Shown: positions 1-34,765 of the stretch, in pieces
Layout of the letters: each line of letters opens with the position of its first letter
How positions within the stretch are numbered: position 1 is the stretch's first letter
Assembly: GCF_036227205.1 (NCBI RefSeq)
Contig: NZ_CP109442.1
Span: 8,742,001 to 8,806,000, forward strand
From: Amycolatopsis sp. NBC_01480
Lineage (GTDB): Bacteria; Actinomycetota; Actinomycetes; Mycobacteriales; Pseudonocardiaceae
Direction: 5' to 3'
DNA: 64,000 nt
The notes under the pieces: generated by a model
Told to the model about the DNA's origin: nothing
Databases searched by the model: none
Seen by the model: only the letters and a program-made list of their open reading frames with translations
Made by a program: the position numbers and the translations under genes

Positions 1-109
1 TCGGGTCCGCGGCGCTGTCGACGAGCTGCCGGTTTTCCCGCCGCAGCCGTTCGGTCTCCTTCAGTGAAGCTCTGAGCGCTGCGACTACCTTCTCGCTGGG
101 CGATGTCAT
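1..109 (-). CDS. nysJ: N-terminus of next modular PKS subunit (partial)
   Basis: Only the first 36 codons are inside the window; the gene runs off the left edge. The visible peptide begins MTSPSEKVVAALRASLKETE and continues with an Arg/Glu/Leu-rich helix. This is the usual N-terminal coiled-coil docking domain of an actinobacterial type I PKS subunit. A GGAG ribosome-binding site lies at 116-119, six bases before the ATG at 109; an in-frame ATG at 112 is the alternative start. The gene begins about 10 bases after the stop of the six-module PKS, so the two are surely co-transcribed. The docking helix is expected to bind the C-terminal docking segment of the preceding subunit. By position it matches NysJ/AmphJ, but no catalytic domain is visible, so the symbol rests on gene order. 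Confidence 0.8.
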   Translation of the reverse strand, partial: MTSPSEKVVAALRASLKETERLRRENRQLVDSAADP

Positions 110-120
110 CATCAACTCCG

Positions 121-27999
<27,879 letters not shown>

Positions 28000-28069
28000 A
28001 CCAACTCAACCCATCTCGACCGCAAGCGGCGGCCCGCGTCACAAGTCCCTGTGGCACACTGTGTCCCCC

Positions 28070-28161
28070 GTGACTGATCCGACGGCAGCCACGGCGGAAA
28101 CGGGTACTTCTCCGTAAGTCGGCTGCAGCCCGTGCCGCCTACTTTCGGTCGGATCAGTCAC
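28070..28161. repeat. Long inverted repeat upstream of the PKS
   Basis: GTGACTGATCCGAC at 28070-28083 and its exact complement at 28148-28161 are 64 bases apart, with a second partial GGCAGCC/GGCTGC pairing inside. It lies in the 230-base gap between gmd and the PKS start, so it may be an operator pair or a leader hairpin. The arms are certain; the role is unknown. Confidence 0.6.
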
Positions 28162-28192
28162 CTGAAATCAACGCCAGTCTCGCCCTGCTCCG

Positions 28193-28208
28193 GCCGGAAA
28201 ATCCCTAG
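28193..28208 (-). promoter_or_regulatory. PimM-like box upstream of the PKS gene
   Basis: On the minus strand the site reads CTAGGGATTTTCCGGC. It matches 13 of 16 positions of the PAS-LuxR (PimM) consensus as I recall it, CTVGGGAWWTCCCBAG, with a perfect left half. It lies 194 bases before the PKS start. The likely binder is the PAS-LuxR protein encoded at 34073-34765. Confidence 0.5.
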
Positions 28209-28229
28209 ACTGCCGACAGCGGGCGCGGG

Positions 28230-29264
28230 CTACCAGGCGCCGGTCAGCGAGAGGTCGTCGAAGCGCTGCTCGCGGGTGGCCTGGCGCAGGTCGGCCTCGA
28301 CCATCATGCGCATCAGCTCCTCGAAGCTCACGGTGGGCTCCCAGCCCAGCACCTTCCGCGCGAGGCTGGAATCCGCGCACAGCGTCTCGACCTCGGCCGG
28401 GCGCACCAGCTTCGGATCGATGACCACGTGGTCCTCCCAGTTGAGGTCCACGCACTCGAACGCGATCCGCACCGCGTCGCGCACCGAGTTCATCTCGCCG
28501 GTCCCGACCACGTAGTCGTCGGCCACGTCCTGCTGCAGCATCAGGTGCATGGCGCGCACGTAGTCGCCGGCGAAGCCCCAGTCGCGGACCGCGTCGAGGT
28601 TGCCCAGGTGGAGCTTTTCCTGCAGGCCCAGCTTGATCTGGGCCACCGCCAGCGAGATCTTCCTGGTCACGAACTCGGCCCCGCGCCGGGGGGACTCGTG
28701 GTTGAAGAGCATCCCGGACACCCCGTAGACCCCGAAGGACTCGCGGTAGTTGCGGGTGATGTAGTGGCCGTACGCCTTCGCCACGCCGTACGGGCTGCGC
28801 GGGTGGAAGGTCGTCGTCTCACACTGCGGCGTCTCCATCACCTTGCCGAACATCTCGGAAGAGGACGCCTGGTAGAACCGGATCTGGCCGGTGGCCGGCG
28901 GGCGCGAGCTGATCGACAGCCCGCTCACCATCCGGATCGCCTCCAGGATGCGCAGCACGCCCATGCCGTTGACCTCGGTGACCAGCTCGGCCTGCTCCCA
29001 GGACATCGGCACGAACGAGATGGCGCCGAGGTTATAGACCTCGTCGGGCTGGATCTTGTCGACGGCCGAGACCAGGCTGGCCTGGTCCAGCAGGTCGCCG
29101 TTGACGAAGTTCAGATCGGCGGCGAGCTTGCTGACCCGCGATTTGCGCGGATTCGCCTGCCCCCGGATCAGGCCCCACACCTGGTAGCCCTGTGAAAGCA
29201 GGTGCTCGGCCATATACGAGCCGTCTTGACCGGTGATCCCGGTGATCAATGCGCGCCTGGACAT
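28230..29264 (-). CDS. nysDIII: GDP-mannose 4,6-dehydratase
   Basis: A 344-residue short-chain dehydrogenase/reductase-type enzyme that converts GDP-mannose to GDP-4-keto-6-deoxymannose. This is the first step towards mycosamine, the amino sugar of amphotericin-type polyenes, or towards another 6-deoxyhexose. The NADP-binding motif GITGQDG is at residues 9-15. The catalytic set is visible as SSE at 135-137 and YGVAK at 159-163. The start chosen is the ATG at 29264, which has an AGGGG site six bases upstream; a longer reading from 29285 lacks one. The gene points the same way as the PKS and ends 230 bases before it, the order seen for nysDIII/amphDIII next to nysI/amphI. A candidate PAS-LuxR box lies about 104 bases upstream. 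The family is certain; the sugar product is inferred from context. Confidence 0.93.
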   Translation of the reverse strand: MSRRALITGITGQDGSYMAEHLLSQGYQVWGLIRGQANPRKSRVSKLAADLNFVNGDLLDQASLVSAVDKIQPDEVYNLGAISFVPMSWEQAELVTEVNGMGVLRILEAIRMVSGLSISSRPPATGQIRFYQASSSEMFGKVMETPQCETTTFHPRSPYGVAKAYGHYITRNYRESFGVYGVSGMLFNHESPRRGAEFVTRKISLAVAQIKLGLQEKLHLGNLDAVRDWGFAGDYVRAMHLMLQQDVADDYVVGTGEMNSVRDAVRIAFECVDLNWEDHVVIDPKLVRPAEVETLCADSSLARKVLGWEPTVSFEELMRMMVEADLRQATREQRFDDLSLTGAW

Positions 29265-29367
29265 GTTTACCCCTATCTCGACCAAGGATGAGTCGCCTCT
29301 GTGCGCGGACGAATCCGGCCCGACCGTGACAGGGGCGGCGATGGAGTGTCAACGAATGCCCGGCACA

Positions 29368-29383
29368 CCAAGGATTTTCCGAG
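29368..29383 (-). promoter_or_regulatory. PimM-like box upstream of gmd
   Basis: The minus strand reads CTCGGAAAATCCTTGG, matching 13 of 16 positions of CTVGGGAWWTCCCBAG and nearly palindromic. It is about 104 bases upstream of the dehydratase start. It is a likely target of the PAS-LuxR activator. Confidence 0.55.
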
Positions 29384-29429
29384 ACTTCCGGGACTCGATC
29401 CGTCCGTTATGGACAGCGGTGCACCGGGC

Positions 29430-29636
29430 CTACTCCGCGATCTTGGTCCGCTCGCACCAGTGGAACACCGGGAGCACGGCGCCGTCCACCTCGGTGACCT
29501 CGCCGCTGTGCGAGAAGTGCTCGTACCCCGAGGCGAACGAGATCTTCACCTTGTCGTCCAGGTTGTCGACTTCCTCGACGCACCCGTCGTGGAGCCGGTC
29601 CGGGCCACCGGTGAGCACGATCCGCAAGCTGCCCAT
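29430..29636 (-). CDS. Small DUF5988-like protein
   Basis: A 68-residue soluble protein starting MGSLRIVLTGGPDRL and ending with VFHWCERTKIAE. The pattern LTGGPDRL, then VKISFASGYEHF, then a hydrophobic strand before F-W-C-R-T, resembles the DUF5988 family of small actinobacterial proteins often found in or near secondary-metabolite clusters. No function is established. The start at 29636 is preferred because AAAGGGA lies nine bases upstream. The in-frame ATG at 29645 overlaps that site, and the longer form from 29726 has no site. It is in the PKS and gmd orientation, with its own PimM-like box about 90 bases upstream. This suggests it belongs to the polyene regulon rather than to the sugar operon behind it. 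Confidence 0.75.
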   Translation of the reverse strand: MGSLRIVLTGGPDRLHDGCVEEVDNLDDKVKISFASGYEHFSHSGEVTEVDGAVLPVFHWCERTKIAE

Positions 29637-29725
29637 GACGATCATCCCTTTCCCGAGCGGAAGAGCCCTGTTTCGAAACAGAGTGCGCTTCACCGCCGGG
29701 CCAGGTCCACAGCCGCGGGCCAACA

Positions 29726-29741
29726 CTGGCTTTTCCCCTAG
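29726..29741 (-). promoter_or_regulatory. PimM-like box upstream of the DUF5988-like gene
   Basis: The minus strand reads CTAGGGGAAAAGCCAG, matching 12 of 16 positions of CTVGGGAWWTCCCBAG. It is weaker than the boxes before gmd and the PKS but keeps the CTAGGG half and the final AG. It lies 90 bases before the start at 29636. Confidence 0.4.
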
Positions 29742-29781
29742 AGCTTCCGCGCGGGGTGGTGTCTACGATGGACAGTGAGCC

Positions 29782-29818
29782 CGGCGGATCGGGTGTCCTC
29801 GAGATCCCCGATCCGCCG
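29782..29818 (-). terminator. Hairpin terminator after the PTS/dehydrogenase operon
   Basis: CGGCGGATCGGG (29782-29793) pairs perfectly with CCCGATCCGCCG (29807-29818) around a 13-base loop. It sits 18 bases past the stop of the zinc dehydrogenase. It separates that operon from the DUF5988-like gene. Confidence 0.75.
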
Positions 29819-29836
29819 AGCAGCCAGCCGCGGCGC

Positions 29837-30892
29837 TCAAGCCGGGGCGAGGCCGGGTTCGATGGTCACCTTGATGGCCTCGCCGCTGCTGACGATCCGG
29901 ATCGCGTCGAGCACGCCGTCCAGCGGCAGCCGGTGGGTGATCAGGTCGTCGACCGGGACCGCGCCGGTGGCGATCAGGTCCAGCGCCTGCTTGTTGTGGT
30001 ACGGCGTGGAGCCGTTGGCGCCGACGATGGTCAGCTCGCGGTAGTGCACCAGGTTCGAGTCGCACGCGATGACCGGGTTGTCCTTCGGCAGCCCGCCGAA
30101 GAAGCTGATCCGCCCGCTGCGCGCGGCCATCTTGAGGCCGTCCTCCTGGGCCTTGCCCGACGCCGCCGCCGTGATCACCACGTCGGCGCCGCGGCCCGAG
30201 GTCAGCGCCAGGACCTCCTCGACCGCGTCGACCTCCGAGCCGCAGATGGCCGCGTCCGGCTTGACCAGGTTCGCCGCCATGTCGAGCCGGCTCTGGTTCA
30301 GCTCGACCAGGTACACCGCCTCCGCCCCGCGGGCACGGGCGAGCCGGACGTGCAGGCAGCCGATCGGGCCGGCGCCCATCACGACCACGACGTCACCGTC
30401 CCCGACCCCGGCCAGCGTCTGTCCGTTGAGGACACACGCGAACGGCTCCGCGACGGAAGCCTCGGCGTAGCCCAGGGAATCGGGAATGCGGTTGACACCG
30501 TCGACCTTGAGCACGTTCTCCGGGATGATCATGTACTCGGCGAAACCGCCGTCGAAGTGGTAGCCCATGGAGAGCTGGTTGGGACACACGGTCATCCGGC
30601 CGCGCCGGCACTCCGCGCAGTCACCGCACGGGATGGCGGCGATGACCTGGACCCGGGCACCCTCCTCCCAGCCGCTCACGCCTTCGCCGGCCTCGACGAC
30701 CTCGCCGGCGATCTCGTGCCCGATCACGCGCGGCGGGTCGATGTGGTGGTGCCCGTGGCGGAAGATCTTCAGGTCGGTGCCGCAGGTCGAAGTGTTGTGC
30801 ACCTTGATCTTCAGCTCACCGGCCTTCGGCGAGGGCTCCGGTGCCTCTTCGATGCGGATGTCACCCGGGGCGTAAAAACGCGCGACCTTCAC
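29837..30892 (-). CDS. Zinc-dependent sugar-alcohol (phosphate) dehydrogenase
   Basis: A 351-residue medium-chain dehydrogenase. Catalytic zinc ligands C37, H59 and E60 (GHE) and structural zinc cysteines C89, C92, C95 and C103 are all present. The nucleotide fold has GAGPIG near residue 170. The family includes sorbitol/iditol, threonine and galactitol-phosphate dehydrogenases. The start GTG overlaps the EIIA stop codon in a GTGA, so it is translationally coupled to a mannitol PTS. The likely substrate is therefore mannitol 1-phosphate (product fructose 6-phosphate) or a similar hexitol phosphate. This is unusual, because the classic MtlD belongs to another family. Substrate is inference; fold and metal sites are clear. 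Confidence 0.85.
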   Translation of the reverse strand: MKVARFYAPGDIRIEEAPEPSPKAGELKIKVHNTSTCGTDLKIFRHGHHHIDPPRVIGHEIAGEVVEAGEGVSGWEEGARVQVIAAIPCGDCAECRRGRMTVCPNQLSMGYHFDGGFAEYMIIPENVLKVDGVNRIPDSLGYAEASVAEPFACVLNGQTLAGVGDGDVVVVMGAGPIGCLHVRLARARGAEAVYLVELNQSRLDMAANLVKPDAAICGSEVDAVEEVLALTSGRGADVVITAAASGKAQEDGLKMAARSGRISFFGGLPKDNPVIACDSNLVHYRELTIVGANGSTPYHNKQALDLIATGAVPVDDLITHRLPLDGVLDAIRIVSSGEAIKVTIEPGLAPA

Positions 30893-31353
30893 TGATCTGA
30901 CTCCTCGTTCGTCGACTGCAGAATGCGGATCACCGTTTCGGCGTCCTTAGCCTCGCGGAGCTGGGCGGCGAGCTCGGCGTTCACCAGGACCCCGGCGAGC
31001 GAGGCGAGGATGCCCACCTGCTCGTTGCCGTTGGCGGCGATGCCGACGCACAGCCGCACGTCGTTGCCGCCCCAGTCCACGCCTTCGGCGAATTGCAGCA
31101 CCACCAGCGAGGTGCGCCGGACGTGCCGCCGGGCCTCGTCGGTGCCGTGCGGGATCGCGACACCCTCGCCGACGTAGGTCGACACCAGCCGCTCGCGCTC
31201 GTGCATCGCCGGCAGGTAAGCCGGCTCCACCGCACCGATTTCGAGCAGCGTCCGGCCGACCTGGTCGACGGCGTCCGACCGGCTGGTGGCCGTCCGGCCA
31301 AACTTGATCCCGGCGGCGTCCAGCAGCGCGTACTCAGTCGGCAAGGTGACCAC
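30889..31353 (-). CDS. mtlF: PTS mannitol-type EIIA component
   Basis: A 154-residue cytoplasmic phosphocarrier of the fructose/mannitol EIIA family. The phosphorylated histidine is H69 in VAIPHGT. It accepts phosphate from HPr and passes it to the EIIB cysteine. The GTG start overlaps the end of the EIIB gene by 20 bases, and the stop overlaps the dehydrogenase start by four. The operon order is thus EIIC, EIIB, EIIA, dehydrogenase, with the three PTS domains as separate proteins. A GTG one codon later is an equally good start. The mannitol assignment comes mainly from the EIIC partner. Confidence 0.88.
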   Translation of the reverse strand: MVTLPTEYALLDAAGIKFGRTATSRSDAVDQVGRTLLEIGAVEPAYLPAMHERERLVSTYVGEGVAIPHGTDEARRHVRRTSLVVLQFAEGVDWGGNDVRLCVGIAANGNEQVGILASLAGVLVNAELAAQLREAKDAETVIRILQSTNEESDQ

Positions 31354-31642
31354 CGTCCCGGATGGCCGCCTCCACCTGGTCGAACACCGGGTCGCCGAGG
31401 AAGCTCTGGAACCCCAGTATCACCGCTTCCGCGGCTCCCTTGCGCGCGCTGGCGACCAGGAAGTCCTGGCACAGGACCAGCCGGGCGTCCTCGGGGATCT
31501 CGTTGACCGGGGTGTGCTCGACCTTGACCTTGTACGGCTTGAGCCGCTTCGCGAGCTGCGCCGCGACCATCACGCTGCTGCCCATCCCGGCGTCGCAGGC
31601 GATGATGACCTTCTTGATGTCGGAACCTTGAATCGTGCTCAT
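31334..31642 (-). CDS. PTS mannitol-type EIIB component
   Basis: A 102-residue phosphotransfer protein with the phosphocysteine C16 in ACDAGMGSS, the P-loop typical of mannitol EIIB. It receives phosphate from EIIA and phosphorylates the sugar during passage through EIIC. The start at 31642 has GAGGAG seven bases upstream; the upstream extension to 31723 is discounted. It lies 61 bases behind the EIIC gene. In Escherichia coli these domains are fused in MtlA; here the B domain stands alone. Confidence 0.88.
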   Translation of the reverse strand: MSTIQGSDIKKVIIACDAGMGSSVMVAAQLAKRLKPYKVKVEHTPVNEIPEDARLVLCQDFLVASARKGAAEAVILGFQSFLGDPVFDQVEAAIRDGGHLAD

Positions 31643-31703
31643 CGACACTCTCCTCGTTGAGGTACAGCACTGAGGTACACGGCTAAGCGGGCGGACTGAC
31701 GGG

Positions 31704-32807
31704 TTACGCGGGCAGGGCCCCACCGGCGGAGACCTGCACGGCCTTCTCGGAATCTTCCTTGCCCCGGCCGAACTTCAGCAGCGCCGAGGCGACCACGAAG
31801 GACACTCCGGCGGCGACCGCCACCCCGAGGACCACGCCGAGGTAGTTGCCGCTCGGGGTCATCGCGAGCACGGCGATGATGCTGCCGGGCGACGGGGTGG
31901 CCACCAGCCCGGCACCGGTGAGGCTGAAGAACAGGACGCCGGAGGCGCCACCGGCGATGGCGGCGAGCACGAGCCGGGGCTGGGCCAGCACGTACGGGAA
32001 GTAGATCTCGTGGATCCCGCCGAAGAACTGGATGATGATCGCGGCGGGCGCGGTCGCGCGGGCCGCCCTGGTGCTGCCGAAGAAGGTGATCGCCAGCAGG
32101 ATGCCGAGGCCGGGGCCCGGGTTCGGCTCGATCAGGAACTCGACGGCCTTGCCGGCGTGCGCGGCCTGCGCGATGCCGAGCGGGCCGAGGATGCCGTGGT
32201 TGACCGCGTTGTTGAGGAAGAGGATCTTGGCCGGCTCGACGATCACCGACACCAGCGGCAGCAGGTGCGCGTTGATCAGCGCCTGCACGCCGTTGCCCAG
32301 GCCCTGGGTGATCCACTGGACCACCGGCCCGATGCCCAGCATGCCGAGCACCGCCATCAGGGCGCCGATGATGCCGGCGCTGAAGTTGTCCACCAGCATC
32401 TTGAACGAGGGCGCGCTGCGGTGGCCGAGGTGCTCGTCGAACAGTTTCACCAGGTAGCCGGCCAGCGGGCCGACGATCATCGCGCCGAGGAACATCGGGA
32501 TCGACGCGCCGACCGCGATGCCGATGGTGGCGACGGCGCCGACCACCGCGCCGCGCTGGCCGTGGACCATCCGGCCGCCGGTGTAGCCGATCAGCACCGG
32601 CAGCAGGTAGTTGATCATCGGGTCGACGAGCTGGGCGATGTGCGCGTTCGGGGTCCACCCGGCCGGGATGAACAGGGCGGTGATCAGGCCCCACGCGATG
32701 AACGCGCCGATGTTCGGCATGACCATGCCGGCGAGCCGGCCGCCGAACCGCTGCACCACCACCCGCGCCTGGACCGACCTGCTCGGTGCCACTTCCGTCT
32801 TCGTCAT
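31704..32807 (-). CDS. mtlA: PTS mannitol-specific EIIC permease
   Basis: A 367-residue membrane protein with many hydrophobic segments, starting [12 protein letters not shown]. Features typical of MtlA EIIC are visible: [11 protein letters not shown] near the N-terminus, [11 protein letters not shown] in the middle and [12 protein letters not shown], the conserved GIHE substrate and phosphotransfer loop. There is no fused B or A domain; the next two genes encode them. Start: ATG at 32807, six bases after AAGGG; the adjacent ATG at 32810 is too close to it. It is transcribed away from a DeoR-type gene across a 392-base gap, which suggests local repression by that regulator. The transported sugar is mannitol or a close hexitol. 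Confidence 0.9.
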   Translation of the reverse strand: MTKTEVAPSRSVQARVVVQRFGGRLAGMVMPNIGAFIAWGLITALFIPAGWTPNAHIAQLVDPMINYLLPVLIGYTGGRMVHGQRGAVVGAVATIGIAVGASIPMFLGAMIVGPLAGYLVKLFDEHLGHRSAPSFKMLVDNFSAGIIGALMAVLGMLGIGPVVQWITQGLGNGVQALINAHLLPLVSVIVEPAKILFLNNAVNHGILGPLGIAQAAHAGKAVEFLIEPNPGPGLGILLAITFFGSTRAARATAPAAIIIQFFGGIHEIYFPYVLAQPRLVLAAIAGGASGVLFFSLTGAGLVATPSPGSIIAVLAMTPSGNYLGVVLGVAVAAGVSFVVASALLKFGRGKEDSEKAVQVSAGGALPA

Positions 32808-33034
32808 CATTGACCCTTCCCAGCGTTGCGTTCGAGCGGACTGGACCACTGCCGCGTTTCGGGCTCGGCAGCGAGGCGGGAACCGGGTGCGGCCGGCCGG
32901 TGGCCGGCTGATGCGCCCGGGCAGAACCATGGCGACGCTCTGGCGATCTTCTTCGGCGCGACGGCAGTACCAACTGTCCACAATGGCCGGTCGGTGGCAG
33001 CGCGTCGTGGCCTTGGGTGACTTGGACTTCGTTC

Positions 33035-33050
33035 ACGTGGGTTCCCACGT
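33035..33050. promoter_or_regulatory. 16-bp palindrome in the mtl/deoR gap
   Basis: ACGTGGG-TT-CCCACGT is a perfect inverted repeat in the divergent promoter gap. It is a plausible operator for the adjacent DeoR or another sugar regulator. Binding is not shown by sequence alone. Confidence 0.5.
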
Positions 33051-33150
33051 TGGCACGGTTTGCTTCCGCACACATGTTCCGTGGGTATCGTTGAAGAACA
33101 AGAGGAATCTGGTGCTCCGATGTAGACGGTTTGTTGCCAAGGCCACAAAC

Positions 33151-33166
33151 ACCACATAACCTCACA
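33151..33166 (+). promoter_or_regulatory. Motif shared by both deoR upstream regions (copy 1)
   Basis: ACCACATAACCTCACA, ending 33 bases before the GTG start of this deoR gene. A 15/16 match sits at exactly the same distance before the second deoR gene (43223-43238). It is either an autoregulatory operator or a shared core promoter. Confidence 0.6.
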
Positions 33167-33199
33167 TCCGATACCGCCTCGTGCGGAAGGAGTCGGCCC

Positions 33200-33961
33200 G
33201 TGTACGCGGAGGAACGGCAGCAGGCAATCCTGGATCGGGCTCGCGCCCGTGGCCGGGTCGACGTCGCGGCGCTCGCCGACGAGTTCGCCGTGACCAGCGA
33301 GACGATCAGGCGCGACCTGACCATCCTCGAGCGCCACGGGGTGCTCCGGCGGGTGCACGGCGGCGCGATCCCGGTGGAGCGGCTGGGTTTCGAACCCGCG
33401 GTCGCGGCACGCGAGTCCGTGATGATCGAGGAGAAGACTCGGATCGCGAAGGCCGCGCTCCGGGAGCTCCCGGACGAGGGCACGATCCTGCTCGACGCGG
33501 GTACCACCACCGCGAAGCTCGCGGACGAGCTGCCGAACGACCGTGAGCTGACCGTCGTGACCCACTCGGTCAACATCGCGCTCACGCTCACCGCGCGCCC
33601 GAACCTCACCGTGATGCTGGTGGGCGGGCGGCTGCGCAGCCGGACGCTGGCCACCGTCGACGCCTGGGCGCTGCACGCGCTGAGCGACACCTTCGTCGAA
33701 GTGGCTTTCATCGCGACCAACGGCGTTTCGCCGGAGCGCGGGCTGACCACCCCGGACGCCGCGGAGGCGATGATCAAGCGGGCGGCGATCGCGAGCAGCC
33801 GGCGCTGCGTCCTGCTCGCCGACCACACCAAGGTCGGCACCGATCACTTCACCCGGTTCGCCGAGCTGAAGGACATCGACACCTTCATCACCGACGCCGG
33901 CCTCGACGAGCGGATGGCGGCCGAACTCGGCGAAGCGGGCCCGCGCATCGTCACAGTCTGA
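33200..33961 (+). CDS. DeoR-family sugar-phosphate regulator 1
   Basis: A 253-residue repressor-type protein. The N-terminal winged helix (residues 6-55) has SETIRRDLTILERHGVLRR, the DeoR recognition helix. The C-terminal sugar-phosphate sensor domain (about 75-235) has LDAGTTT and ADHTKVG. The GTG start has AAGGAG eight bases upstream; the longer reading from 33131 does not. It is divergent from the mannitol PTS operon, which it probably controls. It has the same length as the regulator at 43272-44033 and differs from it at only about one position in five, so the two are recent paralogues. A DeoR-type gene is also reported in the nystatin cluster, so a role in antibiotic control is possible. 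Confidence 0.9.
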   Translation: MYAEERQQAILDRARARGRVDVAALADEFAVTSETIRRDLTILERHGVLRRVHGGAIPVERLGFEPAVAARESVMIEEKTRIAKAALRELPDEGTILLDAGTTTAKLADELPNDRELTVVTHSVNIALTLTARPNLTVMLVGGRLRSRTLATVDAWALHALSDTFVEVAFIATNGVSPERGLTTPDAAEAMIKRAAIASSRRCVLLADHTKVGTDHFTRFAELKDIDTFITDAGLDERMAAELGEAGPRIVTV

Positions 33962-34002
33962 GGCGTGGCAAGGAAAACTCCCCCGGTCCCGGCGCATGCG
34001 GA

Positions 34003-34026
34003 AAGCCAGGGCGGGCACCCTGGCTT
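34003..34026. terminator. Bidirectional hairpin between deoR and PAS-luxR
   Basis: AAGCCAGGG and CCCTGGCTT form a perfect nine-base stem with a six-base loop. It lies between convergent genes, 41 bases after the deoR stop. Confidence 0.7.
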
Positions 34027-34072
34027 CTCCGGCACGGTTCTGGAGCACAAGACCTCCGAGGGGCAACTACTG

Positions 34073-34765
34073 TTACTTCACGTAGTCGGGCAGCACGCGC
34101 GGCGGCCAGGAGCCGACCCCGAAGATCCCCATCGAATAAGCCTTGGACACCAAGGCCGGGCGGTTCGACACCTTCAGCTTCCGCAGCAGGGTGCTGACGT
34201 GGTACTCGACCCCGCCCCGGCTCAGGTACAGCATCGCCGCGAGCTGCACGGTCGACACCCCCGAGGCGACCCCCTCGAGGATGCGCGCGTCCATGGCGGT
34301 GAGCAGCTTCTTGCGGCCGGTCAGCACCTGCGGCTCGCGCTCGTACTTCTCCGGGCGGACCATCACCATGATGCTTTCGACCTGCCCGTTCTCCCCGTGC
34401 ACGGCGATCCCGGTCAGCTCACCGGCGAACGCCGGCTCGCCCGGGCGCACGGCGACCATCCGCTCGGCGAACCGCACCCGCCGCCCCTCGGTCAGCCGCG
34501 CGAACTGCTGCTCGACCTTCTCCCGCACGCTGGGGTGCAGCAGGTCGTAGAAGCTCTGGCCGCACACCTCCGTGGCCGAGCGGCCGAACTGGCGGAAGAA
34601 GTCGACGTTCGCCTCGACGACCCGGACCCGGGCGTCGAGGCTCGCCAGGCACATCCCCGACCGGTCGAAGAACGGGCGGAACACGTCGACAGAACTTACG
34701 GGCCGGGTCTCCGAAATCGCGCGGCTCGTCCGGGGAACCAAGCTGGCTGCGGCGTCCGTACTCAT
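34073..34765 (-). CDS. PAS-LuxR polyene pathway activator (PimM/AmphRIV type)
   Basis: A 230-residue DNA-binding activator. A PAS sensor domain occupies about residues 22-130 (FRPFFDRSGMCLASLDARVRV onwards). A LuxR-type helix-turn-helix covers about 150-215 (ARILEGVASGVSTVQLAAML, then GGVEYHVSTLLRKL). This domain pair and size are those of PimM, AmphRIV and NysRIV, which bind 16-bp palindromes in polyene clusters. Three such boxes lie before the dehydratase, PKS and DUF5988-like genes here, so it is the likely direct activator of those operons. The ATG at 34765 has a purine-rich GAGAGG site somewhat far upstream. A promoter-like TTGACT/CATAGT pair lies about 80-105 bases upstream. It is convergent with deoR. 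Confidence 0.92.
   Translation of the reverse strand: MSTDAAASLVPRTSRAISETRPVSSVDVFRPFFDRSGMCLASLDARVRVVEANVDFFRQFGRSATEVCGQSFYDLLHPSVREKVEQQFARLTEGRRVRFAERMVAVRPGEPAFAGELTGIAVHGENGQVESIMVMVRPEKYEREPQVLTGRKKLLTAMDARILEGVASGVSTVQLAAMLYLSRGGVEYHVSTLLRKLKVSNRPALVSKAYSMGIFGVGSWPPRVLPDYVK

Larger units (their letters stand above)
32808..33199. other. Divergent regulatory gap, mtl operon/deoR
   Basis: This 392-base gap between the EIIC gene and deoR holds no convincing gene. It contains the palindrome at 33035-33050 and the shared DeoR motif at 33151-33166, both listed separately. The stretch 33040-33140 is clearly less GC-rich than its surroundings. Confidence 0.7.

Noticed and set aside
31639..33840. 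733-residue minus-strand frame running from the deoR region through the EIIC gene
   Set aside because: It reads the EIIC gene in the wrong frame and deoR antisense; EIIC, with its membrane pattern and GGIHE motif, is in another frame.
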